From the IMG/VR virus record IMGVR_UViG_3300037119_004556, positions 1-64,000 of that record: a stretch of DNA of 64,000 nt; one strand, 5' to 3'. The position numbers were made by a program, and so were the translations under genes. A model generated the notes under the pieces. That model worked only from the letters and a program-made list of their open reading frames with translations. It was not told the DNA's origin and ran no database searches. This document shows, in pieces, positions 1 to 8,883 of this stretch (within the stretch, counting starts at the first letter, position 1; every line of letters starts with the position of its first letter). This DNA comes from a virus.

Positions 1-3000
1 TGCGAATCCTCGGCAACACAGTCGGCAAGACCACCGAGGAGATCCGCAAGATGATCTCGGAGGGGGCGATCACCTCCGAGTTCGCTCTCGACGCGATCAC
101 ACAAGGCATCCTCCACGGCACCGAGGGGATCAACGGCGCCACGGTCGCCTTCTCGGGCACGATGGAGAAGCTCGGCGACACCCTGTCGGGGTCGATCGAG
201 AACTTCGGTGCCGCCCGCGCCCGCTTCGGCGTCAAGATCATCGAGCCGATCTCGGACACGTTGATCGCCGGGTTCAAGTCGTTCACCGCCGTATTCGACC
301 AGTTGGGTGCTCGGATCGAGCCGGTCATGGCGGCTCTCGTTGAGGGTCCGGTGTTCGACGCCTTCAACCAGTTCTTCGAGAACGCCCCGGATCTGATCGA
401 GCCGACGATCGACGCCCTCGAAGGTCTCGGCCCGGCGCTCGCTCCGCTCGGGATCGCGTTCGGCGCGCTCGGCCTCGGCGCGCTCGGCGCCGTGCTCGGC
501 CCGTTCGGGAGGCTGATCCCGGGCATCACGACTCTGACCGGTGCGCTCACCGTGTTCGCCGCGTCGGCGGCGTTGCTCACCCCCGAGATCCGCGACGCTC
601 TGATCCCCGCTCTCAGAGAGTTGGGTGACGTCGGCCTTGAGATCGGCGGCACCCTGGTCGAGGGCATCGGCGAAGGCATCCAGGGCGTCGCCCCTGTCGT
701 CGTGCGTGCGCTCGGCGTGCTCAAGGACATCGGCCCCGAGATCCAAACACTGTTCACACAGGCGTTCGGTTCGATCGGTGAACTCGGCCCGAAGATCACA
801 CCGATCCTCGACAACATCGTCACGTTCGCCCAAGACGCGTTGCCGACTGCGTTCCGTGCCGCATCCCAGGGCATCGCGCTTGTCACCGGCGTGGCCGAGG
901 CCGCGGCGCCGGTCGTCAACCAGTTGGTGTTGGCCGCGACCGATCTTGTGCCCGCCTTCGAGACTCTCCTCAACGTCACTCAGGCCGTGGGCGAGGTGCT
1001 CATCCCGGTCCTGACCGTGGTCGGCGAGTTGATCGGCGACATCCCGGTCGGCGTCCTGCAAACACTGCTCGGAGTGTTCCTCGGGTTCAAGGCCGTCAGT
1101 TTCTTCCAGACACAGATCACCGGGATCTCCACGTCAGTGGGCCGCTTGTCCGGCACCCTCAAGACAGCGGTCAGCGACTTCGGGGAGTTCCGAGCCGCGG
1201 GACAGTCCAGTTTCCAGGCGGTGCGGTCCGAGGTTGCCAACCTCACCAAGTCGGGGGCCGTGGCGCAGGGCTTCGGTGTCGCCATCGCAGGCGCCTTCTC
1301 GGGGATGGCGCTCGCCTCCGAGGACGCGGCCACCCGGATCACCGGCGCGGTCGGCGCGATCGGTTCCGTGTTGACCGGACTCGCCACCGGCGGCGTGCCG
1401 GGCGGCATCTTCGCCACCATCGGTGTCGGGGTCGGTCTCATCGCTCAAGGCTTCATCGACGGCCAGAGAGAGGCAGAGGAACTCGAACGGTCGATCGAAT
1501 CACTCGCTGACAAGATCCGATCCGAGTTCTCCGACGATCTCATCAATCTCAAGGGGGTCATCAACAGTCGAGTGTTCGCCGACCTGGTGGACGAGGCGCT
1601 CGGCCCGCAAGGGTTCACCCTGCTCCGGTCGCTGGGCATCGACAAGGAAACCATCCGCCAAGAGGCACTCGCAGGCGAGGAGCAGTTCGGCAAGTTCATG
1701 AATGGACTTATCGTCCGGCTGACAGCGACGAAGGATGCGGTCAAGAACCTTGGCATCTCCGATGCAGTGCTCGGAGACCTGGTCGCCATCAAGGATGAGG
1801 GCGACCTGCTCAGTGCTCTCACCATTCAGTTCCCGACCGCCAACCTCCAACAGGTCAACGATGTCATCAACGCGATCGGTGATTCCCGCAAGGATCTTGA
1901 GGGACTGCCCACCCTGTATGGGGACATCGTGGCGGGCACCGATGCCGCTGCCGATAAGGCGTTCGTCCTCGGGGACGCAATGTCGGCGACTGGTGATGCC
2001 GCGAAGGGTCTCGGCGATGACACCGCCGACGCCGTCGACACGGCCAACAAGGCGTTGGCCGACTGGAAGCAGGCGCTCCTCGATGACGGCATCACGATGG
2101 AGGAACTCCGCGAGCAGGCCAAGCTGCTCGGCGAGCAAGCCGAATCCGCTGCCGACAAGGCCACTGCCGCGTTCAAGCGGTTCGGTGACGTGCTCGACTC
2201 GATCGGCGCCAAGCTCGATCTGACGGTCGCCAGCCAGAACCTCGACCAGGACTTCCGTGACATCACCAAGTCGTTGACCGGCATCGTCAACGAGGATGAC
2301 CTCAAGAAAGCCGAAGGTCTGACGAAGAACATTGACGAGTCGCAGAACCGGCTGGGCGATCTCAAAGAGCAGCTTGCCCGGGCCGTGCGCGATGGTCAGG
2401 ACAAGCTGTCGGCGTTCGATGATGACATCGCGCAGGCCGACGCGCTCGGCCTCGTGAACCGTGCCGCCGAGCTTCGCGCCCGCCGCGCTCGTGTCGCCAA
2501 CGAGGTCGCCGACGACCAGCGTGACATTCAGGATCGGATTGACGACGAGTTGAAGAAACTCGCCGACGTCCGCGCCGAGATGGCGGAACTGTCGACCGTC
2601 CCGACGACGTTGATGCAGCAGTTGACGGCGCAAGCCGCCGAGGCGAACCTTTCGTTCTTCGACTTCCTGTTGGCGGCACCGACACCGGAGGCGCAAGCGT
2701 TCTTCCAGGACGGCATCGTGAACACCGTCCAGGACGCGCTCGACCGGGCAGCGTCGATCGGTCTCACCGATCCGCTCGCCGGGGCACGCGCAGCCGAAGC
2801 GTTCCTCGCCCCGTTCCGCCAGTCGCTCATTGATGGTGGCATCGACCCGACGACCGTCGACCAACTCATCGCCCAGGTGTGGCCCGCCGACCGGGTCGCG
2901 CTCGGCGCCGAACAGGCAGCGCAGGCCGCGGTCGCGGCGTTCAACGAGGATGTCGAGGCCGCGCAGCAGACCGACCCGACCGACGTCCAACTCGACGTGC

Positions 3001-4094
3001 AGATCGCTGACCTTGAGAAGCAACGCGAAGATCTCAAGGCGTTCGCCACGGATCACCCGGCGATCGAGATCGACGTCGCTCCACTCGACAAGGCGATCAT
3101 TGATCTCCGGGCGAAGGAAGTGTTGGCCACGATCAACGAACGCATCGCCCAGGTCGAGGAGGCGAAACAGGTCGAGCGGCTCGAAGGGTTCGGTGGCCCG
3201 GCGCTGGTCGCCGCCCAGTTCAAGACGCCGGAGGAGTTGGCCGCGGAAGCCACCCAGGCGATCCTCGACCAGGTCGAGGAGGTCAACGCCAGCGGCAAGA
3301 ACACTGTCGAGTTGAAGACCGAGTTCATCGACATCGACAAGGAGATGACAGATCTTCGGACGCTGCTCGAATCGCAAGATCCGCCGATTCAACTTCCGGC
3401 CGAGTTGAACATCGAGAACGTGCAAGTGGCCGTCGATGACGCCAAGAGGCAGGCGATCGCGGAGCAGTTCAAGGATCTGATACCCGTCGCACTCGGCGGC
3501 AACCTCGACGCGCCCATCGTGACGCCGCCCTCTCGGAGCCGACCCGGCAGGAACACACCGCAGTCGGTGTTGGAGGACATCTTCGGGAAGGGCGGCGGTG
3601 CCTTCGCCGAGGGCGGCATCCACGGCTTCGGGACGATGGACGCGCCGCACACCGCTCAGATCGCACGCGGCCCGCGGATCTGGGCCGAACCCGAAACCGG
3701 CGGCGAGGCGTACATCCCGCTCGGAATGGGCAAGCGCGTCGGGGCGCTCGGCGTGTTCATGAAGGTCGCGGAGATCCTCGACCTCGACGTGCGTCCACGA
3801 GGTATGCCCGACGTGACATCCGAAACCAACGTGTTCGAGTCGCCGCCGGTCGTGCTCCCCGAACTGGACCGCATGTTCAGGGCGCTCGCCGAGCGCGGCC
3901 ATGACGCTCGTGGCGTCGACGGGCGCGTCGTCCGTCAGGCGATGATCGAGGCGATCCAGGCGACGCGGACCCCGCTCACGCAGGAGGAGTACGTCGATCG
4001 TGTGATGGTCGACAAGCTGTATCTCGGCGACGGATCCAACAACCGGCGCAAGGCATTCGAGTTCCTCGATGAGATGCGGAGACTGCTCCGATGA
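1..4094 (+). CDS. Tape measure protein, 5' end cut by window
   Basis: Sets tail length and spans the tail tube. The frame is open from the first bases, so the start lies upstream; about 1,363 residues are visible. An Ala/Gly/Leu-rich hydrophobic stretch (roughly residues 140-200) is followed by amphipathic helices, an Asp/Ala/Lys-rich coiled-coil region in the middle, and a Gly-rich linker before a compact C-terminus. Length, low complexity and position directly ahead of tail hub genes are typical of tape measures. Its stop overlaps the next start (ATGA). Long antisense frames inside it are by-products of the GC-rich codon pattern. Confidence 0.9.
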   Translation, partial: RILGNTVGKTTEEIRKMISEGAITSEFALDAITQGILHGTEGINGATVAFSGTMEKLGDTLSGSIENFGAARARFGVKIIEPISDTLIAGFKSFTAVFDQLGARIEPVMAALVEGPVFDAFNQFFENAPDLIEPTIDALEGLGPALAPLGIAFGALGLGALGAVLGPFGRLIPGITTLTGALTVFAASAALLTPEIRDALIPALRELGDVGLEIGGTLVEGIGEGIQGVAPVVVRALGVLKDIGPEIQTLFTQAFGSIGELGPKITPILDNIVTFAQDALPTAFRAASQGIALVTGVAEAAAPVVNQLVLAATDLVPAFETLLNVTQAVGEVLIPVLTVVGELIGDIPVGVLQTLLGVFLGFKAVSFFQTQITGISTSVGRLSGTLKTAVSDFGEFRAAGQSSFQAVRSEVANLTKSGAVAQGFGVAIAGAFSGMALASEDAATRITGAVGAIGSVLTGLATGGVPGGIFATIGVGVGLIAQGFIDGQREAEELERSIESLADKIRSEFSDDLINLKGVINSRVFADLVDEALGPQGFTLLRSLGIDKETIRQEALAGEEQFGKFMNGLIVRLTATKDAVKNLGISDAVLGDLVAIKDEGDLLSALTIQFPTANLQQVNDVINAIGDSRKDLEGLPTLYGDIVAGTDAAADKAFVLGDAMSATGDAAKGLGDDTADAVDTANKALADWKQALLDDGITMEELREQAKLLGEQAESAADKATAAFKRFGDVLDSIGAKLDLTVASQNLDQDFRDITKSLTGIVNEDDLKKAEGLTKNIDESQNRLGDLKEQLARAVRDGQDKLSAFDDDIAQADALGLVNRAAELRARRARVANEVADDQRDIQDRIDDELKKLADVRAEMAELSTVPTTLMQQLTAQAAEANLSFFDFLLAAPTPEAQAFFQDGIVNTVQDALDRAASIGLTDPLAGARAAEAFLAPFRQSLIDGGIDPTTVDQLIAQVWPADRVALGAEQAAQAAVAAFNEDVEAAQQTDPTDVQLDVQIADLEKQREDLKAFATDHPAIEIDVAPLDKAIIDLRAKEVLATINERIAQVEEAKQVERLEGFGGPALVAAQFKTPEELAAEATQAILDQVEEVNASGKNTVELKTEFIDIDKEMTDLRTLLESQDPPIQLPAELNIENVQVAVDDAKRQAIAEQFKDLIPVALGGNLDAPIVTPPSRSRPGRNTPQSVLEDIFGKGGGAFAEGGIHGFGTMDAPHTAQIARGPRIWAEPETGGEAYIPLGMGKRVGALGVFMKVAEILDLDVRPRGMPDVTSETNVFESPPVVLPELDRMFRALAERGHDARGVDGRVVRQAMIEAIQATRTPLTQEEYVDRVMVDKLYLGDGSNNRRKAFEFLDEMRRLLR

Positions 4095-4591
4095 CGTACA
4101 CCGCCTATCACCCGTTCGGCTGCGCGCCCAACTGCTACGGCACGCTCACGATCGAAGATGCACCGGACTTCCCGCTCAACACGTGGGGGTGGATGGTGCA
4201 GGACCTCACGACGTTGTGGTTCGAGCGGAGCTACGTCGGTGAGAACCGTGTCGTCCCCTCGTCTCCCGGCCGTGTCGGCTACCCGAAGGAATACGACGAA
4301 TGCCCGTTCTCGCTCGTGTTCTGGGTGACCGGCGACTTCAACGCTGCCGGGACGCCGTACGCGGATTCAACGGTCGGTCTCGAAACGAACATCGGTCTCC
4401 TCAACGCCGGTGTGTTCAACCCGGTCACGACCGGTGATGGTGCCCGTCTTTGCACGCTGGTCAAGCCGTCCGGCGCTACGCAGCAGGCGCACGTGCAGTT
4501 CGACCCGCTCAAGCTCGCGCATCCGATTGACGATCTGTCGCTGGTCGAGTTCGTGATGACCGGCACGATCCTTGAGGGACGCTTCGCGTAG
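4091..4591 (+). CDS. Minor tail protein, distal-tail-like (166 aa)
   Basis: ATG overlaps the tape measure stop. The predicted product is a compact, beta-rich, aromatic-rich protein without signal or membrane segment. In siphophages the gene between the tape measure and the hub usually encodes the distal tail protein joining tube and tip; that role is inferred from position only, as I recognise no family motif. Confidence 0.65.
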   Translation: MTYTAYHPFGCAPNCYGTLTIEDAPDFPLNTWGWMVQDLTTLWFERSYVGENRVVPSSPGRVGYPKEYDECPFSLVFWVTGDFNAAGTPYADSTVGLETNIGLLNAGVFNPVTTGDGARLCTLVKPSGATQQAHVQFDPLKLAHPIDDLSLVEFVMTGTILEGRFA

Positions 4592-6432
4592 TGGGCAACC
4601 CACTCAAGCTCTCAGCCGACCTGTACGACACCGACACCACGACGTTGGTCACGGCACTCGACGGAGCGTTCGGGATGGGCTTCATCGACGGCTACAACGG
4701 GTTCGGGAGCGGGAACTGCTCGATCGCGATGAACGACTCGGACCGTGCCGCCTGCACGAGGGGCCGGTTCATCGCGATCAAGGTCGGCGGGGTGCGACGG
4801 TTCACGTTCCGCATCGACGCCAAGCGGACCGCCACCGCCCGGCGACCGAAGACCGGCAACGTGCTCGTCATGACCGGCGATGGCTGGGGGTGCGTGTGGA
4901 ACAACGGGATCGTGGACGTCGACGTCCCCGCCGGGGCTGACCTCGATCCGTCGACACGGAACTGGTCGTGGGCGTCGCCGAACTTCCCGAACGCCGGGGG
5001 CTGGGGTGCGCCGACCGAACTGTACGAGTACAAGGACGGCGTCGCCTACGGGGCGCGTGTCCTCAAGGTGCAGTCGGCGACCGACGAGATCACCGACGAA
5101 CCGATCTACGACCTCGTGCCCGCTCCGCTCGCGTTTCCGTGGCCGTGGGCGCCGCACAACGGCGACGGGTTCTCGCCGACCCCGACGTACGTGCCGACGT
5201 ACTGGACGATCGCCGATGGTTCAACGGAGACGGCGATCGGCTGGCATTTCTTCCGCGGCGGATTCGGTCTCGCCGGGACCCAGTTGACGAAGTTCACGGT
5301 CACCGCCGACAACCTGTTCGACTTCCACCTGCATGGGATCCCGGCCTTGTCGGAGGAAGCCGACTTGTTGATGTGGACCGGCTGGAAAGAGATCTCGCTC
5401 GAACTCCCCGCCGCGTTCTGGTTGGTCGGGATGATGGTCGAGAACGTGTACGTCCCCGACTTGACATCGAACCCGGCCGGTCTTCTGTTCGCCGCTATCG
5501 CCATGGCGATCTGGCCTGACGAGGTCGAGATGTCCGAGGGCATCGGGCTGCTCCTGTCGAACGCCGCGGACTGGGTGTCGTACTTCGCGACGACGCTCGA
5601 AGAATGGCCCGGCTATACGCCTGGTCAGATCTTGCAGGAGTTCATCGCCGAGTGCCAGGCGCGGGGCGAGATGACGCAACACGCCGGTGAGACGTTCACC
5701 GACTTCACCGACTCGAACGGCGGCGACTGGGATTCGGCGGATCCGGACACCGAGATGGAGTTCGTGCCGTGGTTCGCGATGAAGCAGGGTGAGACCGGCG
5801 GCAAGCTCCTCGAACAGTTGCACCAGGAAGGTTGGATCGACTGGCACTTCAAGCCGGACACGTTGACACTCGAATGCTGGGCGCAGGGGTCTGGCGGTGT
5901 GTCATCCGGGGTGTCGTTCGTTGAGGGCGTCAACATCGGTGAGGACGGCATGGAGCGCGGCCCGACCCGCGTCTACGCCAACCGGTTGAAGGTGCAGTGG
6001 GCGAAGGGGTTTGTGTGGGTTGACGATCTCGCCGCACAGGCATCGTTCGGCGCGGTCGTTGCCGACACCTTGTCGACCGAGGCGGGCATCGCCGAGGACG
6101 CCGAACGGCAGGGCCGGATCGAACTCGCCAGAGCGGCGCGCGACGCTGACGTCGCGATCCGGATCGCGATCGAACCGGCCGGGTCGGGTGACACGCCGTA
6201 CGTCGGGTTCGAGGTCGGCGACTATGTGACGGTGCCGACCGATGATGGTGGCACCGAGGAAGTGCAGGTGTTGTCGATCGGCTGCAACACCGACGAGAAG
6301 GGGTACGCGATCTGGTCGTTGGAGTGCGGCCACCCGTGGTTGAGTCTCGACCAGGCGCAGGGCAAGTTGCTGCGTTCGATCGGCGGCAAGTCGATGGGCA
6401 CGCTCGGCGATCTCGGCGTCACGAAGATCTGA
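4591..6432 (+). CDS. Minor tail protein, probable tail hub/baseplate (613 aa)
   Basis: GTG start shares one base with the upstream TAG stop. The protein is Trp- and Asp-rich. Its C-terminal third runs through an anchor-like stretch (GEDGMERGPTRVYANRLKVQ) and a beta domain with VGDYVTVPTDDGG, which resembles hub proteins of actinophages. Position two genes after the tape measure supports a tail-tip role. The exact hub assignment is inference. Confidence 0.65.
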   Translation: MGNPLKLSADLYDTDTTTLVTALDGAFGMGFIDGYNGFGSGNCSIAMNDSDRAACTRGRFIAIKVGGVRRFTFRIDAKRTATARRPKTGNVLVMTGDGWGCVWNNGIVDVDVPAGADLDPSTRNWSWASPNFPNAGGWGAPTELYEYKDGVAYGARVLKVQSATDEITDEPIYDLVPAPLAFPWPWAPHNGDGFSPTPTYVPTYWTIADGSTETAIGWHFFRGGFGLAGTQLTKFTVTADNLFDFHLHGIPALSEEADLLMWTGWKEISLELPAAFWLVGMMVENVYVPDLTSNPAGLLFAAIAMAIWPDEVEMSEGIGLLLSNAADWVSYFATTLEEWPGYTPGQILQEFIAECQARGEMTQHAGETFTDFTDSNGGDWDSADPDTEMEFVPWFAMKQGETGGKLLEQLHQEGWIDWHFKPDTLTLECWAQGSGGVSSGVSFVEGVNIGEDGMERGPTRVYANRLKVQWAKGFVWVDDLAAQASFGAVVADTLSTEAGIAEDAERQGRIELARAARDADVAIRIAIEPAGSGDTPYVGFEVGDYVTVPTDDGGTEEVQVLSIGCNTDEKGYAIWSLECGHPWLSLDQAQGKLLRSIGGKSMGTLGDLGVTKI

Positions 6433-6433
6433 C

Positions 6434-6643
6434 ATGCGGCATCGTTCCTCGCACACACCGGTGTTCGACCCGGGCAAGATCAAACGGATGGCGGCGCCGC
6501 GCGATCTCGTGCCGGGCGGGGTCGCACTTGACTTCTGCGGCTGGGATGGTGGCACGTCGGCCGGATCAGGTTCGGATTCGTGGGATGGTGGCACGTCGGC
6601 GGGGAGTGGCTCGGACACGATCGACTTCGACGTAGTGTGCTGA
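6434..6643 (+). CDS. Small tail-associated protein with SSHTPVFD motif and tandem repeat (69 aa)
   Basis: Starts one base after the hub stop. The N-terminus RHRSSHTPVFDPGKI is related to the N-termini of the two fibre proteins at 8883 and 10704, suggesting a shared docking peptide. The C-terminal half is two copies of a 13-residue Gly/Ser-rich unit (WDGGTSAGSGSDS type) followed by an acidic tail. I see no enzyme motif; it may be a linker or a remnant of a longer fibre gene. Confidence 0.6.
   Translation: MRHRSSHTPVFDPGKIKRMAAPRDLVPGGVALDFCGWDGGTSAGSGSDSWDGGTSAGSGSDTIDFDVVC
6542..6619 (+). repeat. 39-bp tandem repeat, two copies
   Basis: Two in-frame units start at 6542 and 6581, both opening TGGGATGGTGGCACGTCGGC and diverging at synonymous positions in the second half. 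They encode the 13-residue duplication in the small tail protein. Confidence 0.85.
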
Positions 6644-6644
6644 C

Positions 6645-7787
6645 GTGACCGCCCTGAACGGACCCGGCCAGATCAAGCGTGCCACACAGGCGGACTGGGC
6701 CTCGGACAACCCGACGCTGCTCGACGGAGAACTGGGGTTGGTTCGCCTGACCGGTGCCGCTGGCCGCATCGGCGTCAAGGTGGGTGACGGGGCGACCGTC
6801 GCCAACTCTCTCGGCTATCCGTCCGGAACGTTCACACCGCCCGGCACGAAGATCACACACGCCGACGTGCAGCCCGGTCTCGTCGTCGTCGGACGGACGG
6901 GTGGGACCGGCGAGTTCGCGTGCGTGAGCAGTGCCAACAACGCGGGCGGGATCGTGTTCGGGTACGCAGGCACCGATGGGGCCGCCACCGGGCAAATAGA
7001 CGGGACCGCCACGTTGGGACTTTGCGGCGGCTACATCTACGGCGAGGACGGCGGTGACGCCAGCCTTTCTCTGCATGGCCCTGCGCTGGTTGTGGGTGGC
7101 GGGTTCGCGTCCGGCGCTGGCTCGACCGTGGGTATCCATGCGAGCTACGGCTGGGCGGGCGGCTACGTGGCCCACTGGAACGAGACGACCGGCTCGACCA
7201 TCACGTCGATCGAGGGCAGATTCGCCGGACTCGCCTTCGGATACGCCGCATACGGCGGGCACATCTACGCGACGCAAGGGACCGCGCTCGGCACCGCGTA
7301 CGGTGTCGGGGCGCTGGTCAGGACGTCCGAGGGCTGGGCGTTCGGATTCGCCTACACCGGGAGTGATGTGACGCATACGACGTCGTATGCGCAGGTCCAT
7401 GCCGAAGCGCGTGGCGCACTCGCATTCGGATACGCCAACGCCGACGTGGCATCGCCCGCGTTGGCACGGATCTGGGCCTCCGCCAAGGGAGCGTTCGCTG
7501 GTGGTCATGCTGTCGCCGCGACGAGTTCCAATGGTTTGATCACCGCTTCGGCGCTAGGTGCGTTTGCTTTCGGTGACGCTCAGCCTGGCGAGTCGATCGT
7601 CGCTTCCGCCGCTGGGGCTGTGCAGTTCGCGCCGGGCACGAACGCCGTCGCCGATTCGTTCCAGGTCGGCAACGACTTCCACGTCTACACGAACGGTGCC
7701 CCGGCCTCCCCGGCGCTCGGGGCGTGGTGGATCGCTGGCGGCTACGTCTACATCCGCTCGGGCGGCGTGTCCGTCAAGATCACATAG
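6645..7787 (+). CDS. Tail fibre / receptor-binding protein with beta-repeat shaft (380 aa)
   Basis: GTG start just after the previous stop. The N-terminus contains the fibre-attachment pattern NPTLLDGELGLVR followed by KVGDGATV, a motif common at the start of phage tail fibres. The rest is built of Gly/Ala/Phe-rich imperfect repeats (AFGYA, AFAFGDA, GHIYATQG) that suggest a trimeric beta-helix shaft. It ends in a small beta tip. Likely contacts the host surface; the receptor cannot be told from sequence. Confidence 0.75.
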   Translation: MTALNGPGQIKRATQADWASDNPTLLDGELGLVRLTGAAGRIGVKVGDGATVANSLGYPSGTFTPPGTKITHADVQPGLVVVGRTGGTGEFACVSSANNAGGIVFGYAGTDGAATGQIDGTATLGLCGGYIYGEDGGDASLSLHGPALVVGGGFASGAGSTVGIHASYGWAGGYVAHWNETTGSTITSIEGRFAGLAFGYAAYGGHIYATQGTALGTAYGVGALVRTSEGWAFGFAYTGSDVTHTTSYAQVHAEARGALAFGYANADVASPALARIWASAKGAFAGGHAVAATSSNGLITASALGAFAFGDAQPGESIVASAAGAVQFAPGTNAVADSFQVGNDFHVYTNGAPASPALGAWWIAGGYVYIRSGGVSVKIT

Positions 7788-7795
7788 GAGAACCA

Positions 7796-8089
7796 ATGCC
7801 CACCTTCCGCATCACCGGCGACGACCCAGAGCGCACCCAGAAGATCGCGTTGCGCCGCCTCGCGACACAAAGCCAGGGACCGGTGTCATCATTCACCGTT
7901 GACGAAGATGGTGCGATCACTGTCATCGCTGACCGGGTGCCGTCACTGCCGCCGCGGCTCACCGTCGAGGAAGTCGACATCGAAGTTGCTGTCGAAGCAT
8001 CCGAACGTGTCATCCAAGTCGAACGCGACGCCGTCGCCGCGGCGGCATCGGTGGTCGATGTCGGGACGGAGGAGACGAAGGACGTATGA
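7796..8089 (+). CDS. Hypothetical tail-module protein (97 aa)
   Basis: The ATG at 7796 is preceded by TAGGAGAACC, a good ribosome-binding site. The protein is acidic in its second half (TVEEVDIEVAVEASERV), with a basic N-terminus. Its stop overlaps the sulfotransferase start (ATGA), so the two are translationally coupled. I recognise no family. Confidence 0.7.
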   Translation: MPTFRITGDDPERTQKIALRRLATQSQGPVSSFTVDEDGAITVIADRVPSLPPRLTVEEVDIEVAVEASERVIQVERDAVAAAASVVDVGTEETKDV

Positions 8090-8883
8090 GGATCGCGACG
8101 CTCGCCGGTCTGCCCCGCTCCGGGTCGACGCTGCTGTGCAACCTGCTCGCCCAACGCGACGACGTCACGGTCTCATCGACATCCGGTCTGCCGGGTGCGC
8201 TCGCCAAGATGTCGGAGTTCCTGACGAACTCGCCGGAAGTCACGTCGGATCTGATCGGCCTGCCCGAGGCGCGTGAACGCAACGTGTCCGTGTTGCGGGG
8301 CATCGTCAACAACTGGCATCCCGACGACGGTCGCCTCGTAGTCGACAAGTCGCGGGGCTGGGGGTGGAGCTACCTGTTGTTGCAACGCCTGTACCCCGAC
8401 GCCCGCATGGTCGCCGCCGTCCGCCACCCACGCGACGTGTTCGCCTCAATCGAGAAGCAGCATCGGGCCACCGCCGAGTACGGCCCACACGAACCGTTGT
8501 GGGACAAAGCGAACGTCATGTTCTCCCAGGGCGGCATGATCGGCGGTCCGATCGCCGCGGTCGAGGACATGATCCGCCGTCGTCCGTTCACGCAGTCCGG
8601 CATCCCGTTCGTGTTCTTCGCCGTGTACGAGGGCTTCACCGCTGCCCCCGATGTCGCGATGCGTGGTATCGACAAGCATCTCGGTCTTGAGCCGTTCGAC
8701 TACGACTTCGACAAGGTCGTGTCGGTCGCCACCGACGCCGACGCTCTGTATCGCTTCAAGTTCCCCCATGACGGCTCCGGGCAGGTCGAGCAGCGGCCCG
8801 TCGATGCGGACCTCGTTCCCGATGACCTCGCCGCGCAGATCAAGGGGCGTTGGCCGCTGTTCCACCAGACCTTCGGGTACTGA
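8086..8883 (+). CDS. Sulfotransferase family protein (265 aa)
   Basis: Predicted to transfer sulfate from PAPS to a hydroxyl group. The N-terminus LAGLPRSGSTLLCNLL is the P-loop-like 5'-phosphosulfate-binding motif of the sulfotransferase superfamily. VRHPRDVFASIEKQ near residue 110 matches the 3'-phosphate-binding region. Length fits the family. It sits inside the tail-fibre operon, coupled on both sides, so a tail or host-surface glycan substrate is likely. That is inference; PAPS would have to come from the host. Confidence 0.85.
   Translation: MRIATLAGLPRSGSTLLCNLLAQRDDVTVSSTSGLPGALAKMSEFLTNSPEVTSDLIGLPEARERNVSVLRGIVNNWHPDDGRLVVDKSRGWGWSYLLLQRLYPDARMVAAVRHPRDVFASIEKQHRATAEYGPHEPLWDKANVMFSQGGMIGGPIAAVEDMIRRRPFTQSGIPFVFFAVYEGFTAAPDVAMRGIDKHLGLEPFDYDFDKVVSVATDADALYRFKFPHDGSGQVEQRPVDADLVPDDLAAQIKGRWPLFHQTFGY

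Noticed and set aside
1500-3902. 800-codon open frame antisense to the tape measure
   Set aside because: It mirrors the codon pattern of a GC-rich gene, has an Arg/Leu/Asp-rich composition with no domain, and the sense strand is clearly coding.
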